Of a stretch of 64,000 bases of DNA, positions 10,101 through 21,600 are shown in pieces. The notes beneath the pieces are model-generated. The model worked only from the letters and a program-made list of their open reading frames with translations, did not search any database and had not been told where the DNA came from. The translations under genes were made by a program, and so were the position numbers. Origin of the DNA: Tubulanus polymorphus (lineage: Eukaryota; Nemertea; Palaeonemertea; Tubulaniformes; Tubulanidae); the NCBI RefSeq assembly GCF_964204645.1, contig NC_134027.1:4576485-4640484 (forward strand). Direction: 5' to 3'. Numbering within the stretch: the first letter of the stretch is position 1; each line of letters starts with the position of its first letter.

Positions 10101-11434
10101 CATGTTTTACCCATGTGAAATGAACTTTGATATCGCCCATTTGGTGAATGAAGAAAACTTATCGTCAAAAATATCTTGCGAATACTATGACAAACAAATG
10201 GGGTGACTTGTGATTGAAATTAGAAACATGAAAACCTACTGCATGATTCCCTCATGTTGTTTATTGAAGGATTCCCTAGACTACGCATGATTTACCTGAT
10301 CAAATACATTTAGTAAGATTTATAGCCGTTCGCCAAATTAACATAAAAATAGACACATCCCTGCGTAATTACGATATATTGCGCAATTATTTCTTTGATG
10401 TGGTAAAAATCCATCCCAGAGAGAGAATTTTTGGACGAAATACCGAAATACCAAGTATTGTTATTACCTACCAATAAAACGATGCAGAGGTTAAGCATAC
10501 CCCTGTAGTTATTAAAACCACTAGAAGAGCTGAACAGGGAATCGGTGATTCTATGTATCCTGGAAAATACAATAACAGTTCGAAGAAATGATCATTTCAT
10601 CCAAGGACAGAAACTAAGATTCAATTGGAATTTGACAAGTGAATTCAGCGAATAACTTTCGATATTTCATAACTTTTTCAAGAATTTACAATAATAGAAA
10701 TTTTACATCATTAAGAAACAGTGGCTACTGGAATGAAAAGTGATCTTTTCTTTGATAATCTTCAACAACCTGGCTGAATCAAATTTATTTATGAGAGAAT
10801 ATTTCACATATTTCACATATTTCACTAGCGTTCATTGTTGGCACTATGCATTGAACTGCAAACACAAAAGATCACACAAGTAAGCCAAACCCTGGCAAAC
10901 CCCTTATTTCAATGAAGGTATATATACAAAGAATACATAGTCTGTGACTTATGAAGGAAAATCTATCATTGTGGATATAACAATTCAGTTCCAAGATTAA
11001 TGGAACAAAATAAACATTGAAATACTAGAATAACTGTTAGGAGAATCCCATAAATACTACACATTGTGTGTTAATAAAGAAAACTAAAATTAAAAAAAAA
11101 AAAAAAAGCAAAATAAAGGTAGAAATGTAACACACTACACACATAGCCCTTACTTCTCATCAGTCTTTGATTTTCGTTGAGCTACTGAAATATGCTCTGG
11201 TTCCACCCACCAATGTCGCAACTGTTCCAAAATTGACAATTTACATTTTCCATTTTCAGTTTTTAGATTACAACTATGTCCATTTTGATTGTTGAAATGT
11301 TGTTTAGAGCCACATGTCGAGGCTGATTCTGTAGGTATGTTCGCTGTTTTCGTTATGTCATGACGATCCTCATGTCCATTTTCGCTGACCGTTTTTCTAC
11401 GATGATGCAATACCGTATAATCTCCAAGAGTCAT
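7146..11434 (-). CDS. DGAT1: Diacylglycerol O-acyltransferase 1
   Basis: This MBOAT-family ER enzyme joins fatty acyl-CoA to diacylglycerol, the last step of triacylglycerol synthesis. Thirteen coding exons keep phase: 11434-11154, 10559-10472, 9936-9896, 9811-9726, 9419-9367, 9282-9180, 8786-8649, 8564-8386, 8153-8028, 7949-7837, 7753-7600, 7517-7455 and 7304-7146, giving 527 residues (human 488). The poorly conserved N-terminal tail (about 95 residues) is followed by the family segment [14 protein letters not shown]. The FYxDWWN signature is FYRDWWN at residues 398-404, and the catalytic histidine is H453 in SAFFHE. NIPVHRW and the C-terminal [18 protein letters not shown] also match DGAT1 rather than SOAT. 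Multiple hydrophobic segments fit the nine-helix fold. The tail before the stop is short and diverged. Exon 4 needs the donor T|GTACGT rather than the nearby GTGAGT to keep frame and alignment. Confidence 0.95.
8213..8358. mobile_element. Short pogo/Tigger-like MITE in DGAT1 intron
   Basis: The left end reads CAGTAGAACCTTATTGATAA. The reverse complement of the right end reads CAGTGGAACCTCGTTAATAC, matching it with several changes. Ends beginning CAGT(A/G)GAACCTC are typical of pogo/Tigger-type Tc1/mariner non-autonomous elements. The 146-base element has no coding capacity and lies in the intron between DGAT1 exons 8 and 9. A TA precedes the left end, but the right flank is AA, so the target duplication is not intact. 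Confidence 0.6.
11092..11107. repeat. Poly-A run (16)
   Basis: Sixteen A bases lie in the DGAT1 intron just after exon 1 (T16 in transcript sense). Confidence 0.8.
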
Positions 11435-12460
11435 TTTGAATGATTGATTTTAATTCCTCGATGAAAATAACTATTGCAGACACGTCCTTTTAGTTCTGCT
11501 CGCTAAACACGTATGAGAGTGGATCAGAAAACAAGTTAAAACCCTTGAACTTCTCATGAACTGGTATGAGATACACTGCTACTGGTAAACAGAATTCATA
11601 AATGACTGCCCATGTGTGCAATTTGACAGTATTAAATGGCAATTTCAACCAATCACAGTCTGCCGAAATAAACAAACATATCAACTTGATAGGATCCAAC
11701 TTTCAATAAAACTAGGTGACTGAATATGACATGTGTCTAGACTAAAATAACACAAGAATAAAGTAAGGCATTTTGGTAAAAAGAACAAACAGCGCACAAT
11801 AGAGAATGCAGATAATACAGACTGCTCTGTAAAAAAGCTTTTATCAACTCCTGAACTCCACAGACTGATTCGTGATTTTGATATATGACTCTCCTCTGGT
11901 GAAAATACACCCAAATAAACAATTACATTATAACTGAAAAACCAGAAGTTCCGGATAACTACAAAGAAACATATTTTCTATACAATTATTGAAATAAAGC
12001 AGACAACAGGAATTGATAAAGTTAAGCAGTCTAGACTGGAATGAAGTGAACTGGTCAACCTCTAGTCAATTGGTCACTTCATATCTCAGGTTGATGACCT
12101 ATTCATACAGTTTTCAATGGTTGGATATGAATGGATTTGCTTGATGAAGTTCAATGAAATATGAAAAGGAAGGTATTTAAAACCTAAGGTAATTATTGGA
12201 AACCAATCATTACAGTAGATCTTACATGTTTTTGTCAGAACAACCAAAATCAAATTTTTAAACTTTACCTTTTTCTGACACTCCGAATTTCATCCAAACC
12301 TTATCGAAAATCATTTATTTCCTTGCAGTAAAAACCCCTACTTAGATACAAAATACTATACTAAAATATAGTTTTTTTTAGTGTTTTCCTGCACAGAAAA
12401 CCTTTCAACCATCTTCGAAAAAAGCACACAATAGGCTTACTAAGCATCGACATCAAAGTG
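11435..12460. other. DGAT1: DGAT1 upstream region, no gene seen
   Basis: This AT-rich DNA precedes the DGAT1 start codon. It should contain the 5' UTR and promoter, but I find no convincing TATA box, CpG-rich patch or splice pair that fixes the transcription start. Confidence 0.4.
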
Positions 12461-12489
12461 ATTGGAGGCAAATAGGCCTACATATTCCA

Positions 12490-12560
12490 TGTCTATGTTA
12501 TTCTCCCTTCGGCAGGACTCGAACTTAATGACCCAACTCAGTTGGGTTTCATACCAAGGT
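12490..12560 (-). repeat. Possible tRNA-derived SINE remnant
   Basis: On the minus strand AGTTCGAGTCCTGCC (about 12510-12525) resembles a Pol III B-box and T-arm. No matching A-box is clear upstream, and the T-stem does not pair, so this is at best a decayed fragment. Confidence 0.2.
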
Positions 12561-12699
12561 TCAAAATCATGCCATAGATTGATGTTTATTCTGGCCCCTC
12601 ATCCTGATTCTACTGTGGAACCTGATGGGGTACCAGCACAAGCTACCCTATCAGATGGCAATGTATAAATATTGTTTGTTTGCTCTCTGTATATGGTGT

Positions 12700-12755
12700 G
12701 ATATGAAGATGAATATGATATGAATATGAGATATATATGTGATATGAATATGATT
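12700..12755. repeat. Degenerate GATATGAATAT tandem repeat
   Basis: About five imperfect copies of an 11-12 base unit (GATATGAATAT and variants) follow one another in the spacer between DGAT1 and TBC1D20. Confidence 0.6.
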
Positions 12756-13351
12756 TGCACCCTTTTATAGGTATCTTAGATCACAAAATATTAACCTGAG
12801 GGGATACTGGAATAATCCAAATAAACAGAAATTCTCCGTTTTAATGCAACCTTTCAGAAGTTCCTCAAGAAAGTCTACATACTTGGATAACCTCCATGAA
12901 TAGTCCTTTTCTCTGTGGTTTTATGAAACTTATATGTCTGTTCTATCTTATATTTTTTCCTGTCAATTAAGCTTAAGTCGATCTTTGTCATAAAAGTTTA
13001 TAACTTTGAAAATATATACACGCACTTAGTACTCGATCGAATTTTTTCGGTCGAAATTAATTTCACATATTACTTTGATCTTTATTTTCAGTGGTCCAAT
13101 CAAACTATCAGGAAAACCATGCACCTAGTTAAACACTGATTAATCTCTAGAACAGAATGATTTTCATAAGATAGCAATTGATAGATCATTTTTAGATTCT
13201 AATCGAGCTTAAGAAGAAATCAGTGTTGACATCGTACTGTTACACAATGCGAATCTGACCAATTGTTGGAGTAGCATTGCTGCTGGTTACCCTATTGGAA
13301 TGCCACAGTTTCAGACTAACCACATTTTTGACAATGGGTCCTCCTAATTAC

Positions 13352-13390
13352 CGAGATGACACAATTTATCGAGATGAACCGAGATGACAA
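13352..13390. repeat. Short CGAGATGA repeats
   Basis: CGAGATGA(C/A) occurs three times within about 40 bases (near 13353, 13370 and 13380). It is a small local tandem-like array without known function. Confidence 0.5.
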
Positions 13391-13406
13391 AGCACACAAA
13401 GTTGAA

Positions 13407-13790
13407 AAGACTATGTCGCAAACAGTTTACAATTGAAAGGTCTATCCTTTGACCAACCAAAGGCAAAGCATGGTTTGATTCGAGTCAAGGGGATTTCGGA
13501 CGCCACCGATTTTGACTTTCCCAATCAATTATTTCCACCAACGACTACTAGCATGCCCATCATGGACAGAACATCGATAAAGTGGATTGGGGATCATCGA
13601 AAATGCAGGCCTTCATTACGATCTTCGTCACTACTCCAATATTCGACTCGAGCACGTAGCACCGGCTACAACAGCGAGCCCTCGGCCTCAAGTCAACAAA
13701 ACCCGGAAGTAAACGTTCGTTATCACATCTATTTCAAAAACCTGCCTATATACCTAGCGGAGGACTTGATTGAACATGTTATCTTTTACG
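13407..13790 (+). CDS. Candidate coding exon, unrecognised
   Basis: An open frame bounded upstream by TGA (13404-13406) runs about 128 codons to a good donor (TACGGA|GTAAGA at 13790/13791); without splicing it continues to a stop near 13882. The codons look protein-like, for example DFDFPNQLFPPTTTSMPIM and IYFKNLPIYLAEDLIEHVI. It has no ATG near the left end, so it would be an internal exon or a decayed gene. It does not splice openly into the TBC1D20 leader. It lies only about 100 bases upstream of the YY1/E-box cluster. The family is unknown. Confidence 0.28.
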
Positions 13791-13905
13791 GAGTAAGAAG
13801 ACTAACTCACGGTTTGTCTGGGAGCTTGCTTCTCTCTTTTTTCTCTAGTTCTTGGGAGTTTTCAGCCTTCGCAAGGCTGTGAGATCGCCGCAGTTTTGGT
13901 TTAGT

Positions 13906-13931
13906 GGCGGCCATTTTGTCACGTCACGTGA
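13906..13931 (+). promoter_or_regulatory. TBC1D20: TBC1D20 promoter motifs (YY1 plus E-box)
   Basis: A reverse YY1 motif GGCGGCCATTTTG (13906-13918) is followed by the palindromic E-box GTCACGTGAT (13923-13932). The same pair of motifs occurs at 3052-3078. The cluster lies about 450 bases before the TBC1D20 start codon, separated by a probable 5' UTR intron whose acceptor TTATTTCAG ends at 14289. Confidence 0.5.
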
Positions 13932-14380
13932 TTCACATCGCTTATACTATCAACAATTTTATTATCGAAAAATTAATTTTCACGTGAAATAAGGTGGTGG
14001 AGCATCATAAAACTCATTGATATAGAAGTCTATAAAATATGTAATTCAAAATCCGATTTCATAATATGTTACTCAGTTTCTCCAAAAATTATTTGTTTGT
14101 GTTGGAAGCGATACGGAAGTAAGTTCAGATGGGAACTGGGAAATTTCCAAATTTCATCTTAAAACTGTCAAATCCTTTCTTTTATTGATCTATCTGCGTC
14201 AGTTTCATCGGATATTATTTATTTCCAGAATTATTTATTGCCTAAATGTATCGACCTCCTTAATAACTAACTGTTTTATGTTATTTCAGAGGAAATAATT
14301 AGAACAATTTCGATTTCAATGTCAATTCAAAATTAATTTATTCCATAAACAAGTGAAGGTAGATAAAGTTATGAATCGAA

Positions 14381-16994
14381 ATGGAAGAAGATGAAGTAAC
14401 CGAGTTATCTCATTCTTTAAGACACTCCTCCACAATTACACCTCCATCGAATGGAGATATAGGAAATAAGGATTCCGATGCACATCACTACAACAGCGAC
14501 ACTGACAGTAGTGATGATAATACAACTCTAATACAGAGTATCGGATATAACTCACAAAGTCGCTCGTCATCAGTTACTACAAGCCATCAAGAGAATGGGC
14601 AATTTGTTGACAAACAAAACTGTCACTTTCTAACATCGAACGTTAAGGATGAATTGTCGGATGGATTGTGTGATTCTCATTCAAAAGATTCCCAGTCTGA
14701 CAGCGAGACATCTTCACTCAGTGCAGAGCATGAAGCACATCTGCTTGCATTTAGAAAGCACAGAGGTAATTATATTAATTTACCAAATTTGTTCTGATCT
14801 TACAAGTTATATGTAAGATACATGAATTCAGTCCCTCCTTGTTTGTTGTTTGCAGAAGATGCTGCCAATAGAAGAAAGATTGTACATATCGCGAATGCTT
14901 TGAGCAAAGATCCGATTGATATATTTGCTTTACGTCAGCTTGCAATGAGTCGCTTTGGTTTATTGAATAATAAACTACGTCGGAAGGCTTGGCCTAAACT
15001 TCTAAATGTGAACATTGACAATATTGACCCTAAACCTAGTAAGTTTTTTAGATTATTACTTTCTCCAAGACTTGTATAGACATATGTCACCAGACGTATT
15101 TTTAATCTTGATTTTTCTAATTGCTGACAGCTGGAAAATTTTCAATTGATTTGTTACATATTCGATACATTAATCTTGCTAAACAGTTATCAAAAAGTCA
15201 ATTTTTTATCTACATTTGACATTTTGCTCATAAAACAATGTGCGCATAAGACATGATAGAAGAGTGATACTTTATCTGAAGGTTAAAAAGTTACTATTCT
15301 ATTCCGGATATAATGTTTTAAATTTCATATTTCAAAGAATGAGAATCTCAAAATCTAAGATTTACTCGCATAAATGTAGATAAAGTTCTTGCCTTATCAC
15401 GAAAGCACTTGTCCCAAAAAAATAATATTATGTATCGCTATCTTATTGACGTCATATTTGGAATGTTTCTGGGCTCAAAAGTAGGGAACATTTGTTATCG
15501 ATATATTCATGCCTTTGCTTATAAATTTCATGATTATAGGTCAGAGCATCCTAAGATCGCATCGCGATTACAATCAAGTTGTAATGGATGTAAATCGGTC
15601 GTTGAAACGATTTCCACCAGGTAAAATTCCTATGTTATTCACTAGTAGTTTAAACAATGAACTATTGATTCTATAGGTTTATTTCATACGTCTGTTTAAA
15701 GGAATGGAGGATGATATACGACTTGCGATGCAAGATGAACTAGTCGATGTTATAATGAGAGTGTTAGTTCATCATCCCCAGCTGCATTATTTTCAGGTAT
15801 TTAATTGCACCTTCATTTCTTGAAATATACAGCTATTTCTTTAGGTGAACGCATGTTTTCATTAAAGATCGTGCGTCATTGATATTTCAGGGCTATCATG
15901 ACATTTGCGTAACATTCCTGTTAGTTGCTGGTGAAGATATATCATTTGCTTTAGTTGATATGTTATCAACACATCATTTACGGTACGAGTTGTTCCTAAT
16001 AGATTACCCCTTCATATTGGTTTGTTCTTATTTCTTTGTAAGCAAGTGGTATTTTTATGCTATTTATTTGCAGTGATTTCTTAGATTCTTCAATGGACCG
16101 GACAAAACATATGCTCAATTATCTATATCCAATAATTGGAAAAGCTAGTCCAGAACTCAGAGACTACATGGAAAAGTATGTTACTTTTCATAGAATTCAA
16201 TCGGCTTATCTCTGAAGTTAGCCTGTTTGTTTTTTAGTTAATTCATTAAATATGATTTATGTTTTATTCTATAATTCAGGGCTGAATTAGGAACAATATT
16301 TTGCCTTCCATGGTTGATAACATGGTACGGACATGTTCTGAGTGATATAAGACATATAGTGCGGTTGTATGACTTCTTTCTCGCATGTCATCCTTTAATG
16401 CCCATATATTTAGCTGCTGCTGTAAGTATAACGATATTTTGTTTCGATACTTCCAAGATAATAGTCTTGTTGATTATAATTTGAAAAACCACTGCAATTT
16501 GCTTCAGATTGTACTTCATCGTGAGAAAGAGGTGCTTCAAACGGAATGTGATATGGCGATGATTCACTGTCTCTTGTCGAAGATTCCGCCAGATCTTCCC
16601 GTTGAATATCTAGTCAGTAAAGCAGGTGATTTATACGTCCAGTTTCCACCTGAAGAACTCGCTAATGAAGCTTTACAACATTTTCAGCAGAGGTCAGTCA
16701 ATATTCATTATTTGAATCCAAACTATTGACAGTTGGTAGTACTCATTTTTTCATTTTTTGTTCAGTTCTAGCATATCAAACTACCCTCGATTTGAACAGG
16801 CGACTATGAGTCAAACACCCGTTGAGATTCCTAAGGATGTACCAATAGCAAGTGAACAGGATCTGGAGATTCCTCAACCAAATCGTGTGCGCATTTTTGC
16901 TCGTCACGCTATGTTAGCATTGACTGCTGGAGTTGGAGCAGCAGCATATGCCGCGTTTAATCTGTCTGAATGGGAATGGCTATTCAGCCGATGA
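14381..16994 (+). CDS. TBC1D20: TBC1 domain family member 20, Rab1 GAP
   Basis: This tail-anchored ER protein stimulates GTP hydrolysis by Rab1/Rab2 and controls ER-Golgi traffic. Nine exons keep phase: 14381-14765, 14856-15038, 15540-15620, 15702-15796, 15891-15982, 16074-16175, 16280-16421, 16508-16692 and 16766-16994, giving 497 residues. The start is fixed by an in-frame TGA nine bases upstream. The TBC domain has both catalytic fingers: the arginine finger in VVMDVNRS (R209) and the glutamine finger in HYFQGYHD (Q248). STHHLR, LITWYGHVLSD and FFLACHPLMPIY match TBC1D20 specifically. The last exon holds one hydrophobic span (MLALTAGVGAAAYAAF) and ends FSR, fitting the ER tail anchor. The N-terminal exon adds about 128 S/D/E/H-rich residues before the conserved region, longer than in the human protein (403). 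Confidence 0.94.
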
Positions 16995-17275
16995 TTTCAG
17001 GAATATCAACAAATCAATCTCTTGTGCATCTGATTGACCATTGACAATCAATACTAAAGAATACAATGAATGGGATGTACATAATCTTTTAATTGACAAA
17101 TTATTTCATGCGGTATATCTTGGGATTTCAAAGAGAACCGAGTTTCTTAAATGGGTTGTATCCAGTGAGATATGAGCATCTTTGTTTTTATTTTCAATGT
17201 TTCTGACTAGTTTGCGAAATTGTACAAAGAGATAATAAAAATGTTCTATGGATGTTGCAATAAATGATTCTCATT
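16995..17275 (+). terminator. TBC1D20: TBC1D20 3' UTR and poly(A) signals
   Basis: The sequence after the stop is non-coding. AATAAA hexamers occur at about 17233 (GATAATAAAAAT) and 17256 (GCAATAAATG), so the transcript probably ends near 17275. Confidence 0.5.
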
Positions 17276-17601
17276 ATTTTTTATTGGAGGACTTGCACTT
17301 GCTTTATAGGAGTAAAGACTTAAGCAAAAGGTTAACACTGTTGAGCAGTTTTTTAGTGCATTGCACCCATGAGCTCATGATGGGCATTAATTGTTCTGCA
17401 TCATTTCAAACCATAAACATGGACAGATTAACTCTGATTAATTCTTATATTTTCTACCAAAATCAGAAATATGACTTTATAGTCCTAATTAATTAAGAGA
17501 ATAGTTTCATTAAATAACGCATTTATGTCATTCGCCTTTCACAGTTAAAATTTCGAAGTCAGTTCTCAACCGTCTAGTGCTGCCGCTCTGTATAACGATA
17601 G

Positions 17602-17756
17602 CGGAAGAAACGTGAACTATCACATTACTCGCATGCCAAAGTCTTTGAGCGGCCGTCGTGGACAAAATATTTACCAATTTGCGGGCCGGGCGCCGAGAAA
17701 ATCTCAGACTCCTTAAACAGCACCGCAACTTCTCACCTGACAATTTTTCTATAAAA
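17602..17756 (+). other. GC-rich open segment, status unknown
   Basis: This compact GC-richer patch sits between the converging TBC1D20 and SACM1L genes. On the plus strand it has an open frame (for example HAKVFERPSWTKYLPICGPG) after a possible ATAG acceptor. On the minus strand a second open stretch reads EVAVLFKESEIFSAPGPQI. The two readings exclude each other, and neither is recognised. It could be an exon, a gene remnant or a non-coding element. Confidence 0.22.
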
Positions 17757-18366
17757 GAATTAGATTTGACTTTTACTTAACTTAGCTGAAGACATGAGTT
17801 TTCCGAAGAATGGAACAACAAATCACTGACTTCACTATCAGACTTTTATTACCAAGTTCCCAATTTATCAACACTATACAACTTCACAGATTATTAAGTA
17901 AACCAGTGAGTTTAAATCATATTAAAAGAAAATAAACAAGAATTATGCACCCATCCAAACAATGGAATATTTGTATTGTATCTTACTGGCATGTTAAATC
18001 GAATTAATTGTGTTAACATGCCTAATCAAGTAGTGCTGACTATATCATATGTCAACAGCATACCTTCATTACAGCGTAACATTTACTTAAAAGAGTTATG
18101 TTGACTAGTATAAACCATATCATGTATATCTATCTATCTACATATTTTCATTCTAGATTCGACCTGGTACATGTACAAGTAATATTGACAATGACAATGA
18201 ATGATAGGCAGAAAATATGGTAGCCAATAACAACCCTAACCCTAAGTCAGCTGACCAGTGTTCTTACCCATTAAAACTGATGTTGACAGATACTGAGCAA
18301 CATCACCAGTAAAGACATACCTTTGTATATAACTCTGAACGTACATATTGAATGTAGTTAATAAAC

Positions 18367-18699
18367 TTTATTCTATTGGACATGTTTATCCGAGTTCACA
18401 GTGGATCCAATAGCAATATTCAATTCGTATAAGTCTAAACAAGAAAAGAATATTCTTCTCCTTGAGGAAGATGTTTGGAGATTTTTAACGTGATAAGCTA
18501 CCATGATGCTACACATTTTCAGTCGACAAATCACTCAGTGAAATCAAAAATAGTCTATTATTGCAGAAATCAGGTCAGTTTTACGACTAACTGGTATAAA
18601 TTGTGAAACCTTGACATACGTAAAACGAATAAAGTCCCAGGTTTTATCAGTTGTAGCCTATTAGCTTTAAACTACTTTGATCTCACTGAGATAATCTAG
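18367..18699 (-). terminator. SACM1L: SACM1L 3' UTR and poly(A) signal
   Basis: An AATAAA on the minus strand (plus-strand TTTATT, 18367-18372) lies about 330 bases after the SACM1L stop, with no open frame between. Confidence 0.5.
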
Positions 18700-21600
18700 C
18701 TATTCCGTTTTGGTTTTGGCCTGTGCTAGTCGCGGGTGATCTACGAACTCCTGACCGTACATGAATATGATTGCCAATGGCACAACGCTTGCACTACCCC
18801 AGAATAGTATGTAGACGAACTGTTCAGATAGATTATCTGAAAGCAGAAAAGCATAATAATTACACAGTCAGAAGTAAGAAATTACTTATAAATCTTGGGC
18901 AATGTTATTTACACAATACTTACCAACAGGTAAAAGTACACTTAGAATGCATAAAGTGAATGCAACAAGAGAAATGGCCAAAAGCTGAATCAGAAAGGAA
19001 AATTCGTTGTGCTTATTACATACACAAAACAGAGTTCATCGACAGATAGATTTTGAACATCAGTAAAATTGAAGGAAAATATCGGTTATCATATGACTTA
19101 CAGCTAAAAGTAAAAATTTTCTATCCCTCCCTTGTCGGAATGGTGATGGTTTACTGATCCCGGATTGTTCTTCAACGATATAGTTTCCTAAGAATAAATC
19201 GATCGAATCCTGTAAAGAATGAATAAACATTGAACCATTTAATCGGATTGAATTTCAACAGTTGCAATCATCACAATGTAACCATACCTGTCTGAAGCCA
19301 TCTGTGAAATTATTCTTGAAATATCTGATCAGCGAGTTAGCACCATCACGAAGCAGTCCCAGTTTTGTTCTTTTACCAGTCCTAAAATTCATGCAGTGGA
19401 AAACGAACAATCTCGAGATGATCTGTCATAACTGAAGAGTTTTAAAAATGATAGTATGATGATCTATGTACCTGGTGAAATCAGTTTTTAATGCTCCAGT
19501 GCCGGCATACTGCACAGAACAAGCATCAGCATTATCAGCCCAAACTGGATAAGTGAAAAATGAAATTAACTTCCTGCACTAATCAGCTCTTGCCTAATCA
19601 TTTTTTTTGTTCAAACTCCACCGAGCAGTGACTTACCACTTTTAAACATTGTTTCAAAACTCCTTTGATCCTCAACTCTTTCCCCTGCGCTGAGAATTCC
19701 AAGTTTCTGCAAAGTTCAGAATATAAATATCAATATATAGGCACTGAAAGAGTAGTACAATTTAGTTATTTGGATAACTGATCTTACCTCAAGTTGCTCT
19801 TGTAAACTCCTACGTGCCAGCAGACTTTGTACGACATTTGTACGATCTAAACAATCCATACAGTTAGTTCGGAAAATGCCATCTTGTTGAGTGACGACGG
19901 AGCCATCGCGCCTTACCATGAAATAGCTACAATTGCAATTGTACATAATAAATGCATGCATAATAACCTAATAATAACAACAATAGAAATGGATGACAGG
20001 TTCCTGGACATAAGCGGTAAATTACAATTTGTCCAAGCACCTTGTGATGATGATGGTGATAAAAATGATATTGGATAAATTTCATCCACATTAGAAAGTA
20101 ATGTGAAGATTCTATATGAATATAGATAGAACAATTCATACCAAAACTGTTTCTGTTCATCAGCAAGTCGATCAATCAATATTGAAAGTCTATCCCAGCG
20201 CATTTTACGGCATTCGTGATGGAAGTCAAATGCCTCGTACCTTAAGTAAGATTAAATAAACCATGATACTATGTTTTACCGAATACTGAGTATGGATAGA
20301 GATTTATCAATTTCAACTTACCTGACATTGGTATTTTGAGAATTATTGACAACTTGAGCGAAAGTTGTTTCAAGCTGAGCTTCAGGCGGTTTCTGGTCGA
20401 TCTAAAATTCATTTCAATTCAATGAGATTGAAATATTTCATGAGCAATATAGTATAAGAATAGCGGCAATGTCTTAGATACGAACACAAATTCTTACTTA
20501 TCTTACCAAATTAATGCATATTTGTTTGCCATAATTATAAACCTGGCTCATAAAATGATTTTGAAAAGCGTCCATCTGAAATGAAAATAATAAAGCCAGA
20601 ATAAAGACGATGTTTAGGCACTTTCAAGCGATAATAAACATCCAACGATTAACATTTCAGTACTTACATGACTCAATGAATTATTAATCACAGGGACAGG
20701 CTTGTACTTAATGTTTGGTTTCTGAGACCAGAATAATGGAATGGACCCTCTTGTCTGTAATTGAGACAAACAATAATCGGCTTGATCATCATGTTACATG
20801 TTTTGATGTATTTTTCTTAATTGCATTTTTTCGAAAAAAGCCCTCAATTCTGACGTATTCATAGTCCAATTTTTCTTCGGACATATTTTGTCAGTCATAA
20901 GCTGTTAGACGCATGCAAGTTTATTGTATCTTAAATTCCCATTGACGATACCAGATTCTGCAACGTGCACCTACGAATAACAGATTACCTGAACAAATGA
21001 ACATTTATTTCCATCTATCACGATTATTTGTTCAGTCTCGACGTAGTTAGCGGAATTTCCCTCAATGTCGAGTCCTCTCATATAGAATCGAGTTCCAGCA
21101 CGGAAACACGACCGACGTGAAATCAGCACATACTCAAACGAAATTCCTTTAATTGTCGTCGATTTCATTTCAATAACTATAAGATATTTGTCAAAGAAAA
21201 CACAAGCTCTATTCTATTCACCGCATGTAGCTATATTCTTATGTGAAGGGGAAGAACCAGACGAGGTACCGGGTACCTCTATAGCAAACCAGACTACCTG
21301 ATATCTTTATATTTGTAGTAGTTTCACAAAAATAGTACGGTAGTTTAAGTGAAATTATTCTGATTTCGAGAGTATTCTGATATGTTTGGGAGTAGTTGAG
21401 TTTTTAAAGAGAGTAGAAACTACTCTCAAATAATAGACGTAGTCAGGTCAGTTAAGTTTATAGTATCATAAATAAAACTTCAAAGGATACAGCCATGTAA
21501 GATTGGTAAACAATATTTCTTCAGCTCTTGTTGTTGAGCAAATTCACGTAGAAGATGTGTATTCCAAACGAATCTTTGGTCCGCCTGAAAATTTTCAGTT

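Noticed and set aside
15409-15624. 71-codon plus-strand frame over TBC1D20 exon 3
   Set aside because: Exon 3 is read in another frame (SILRSHRDYNQ), which carries the arginine finger and matches the family.
18234-18245. Telomere-like CCCTAACCCTAA
   Set aside because: Only two units in an interior spacer; no array, so chance.
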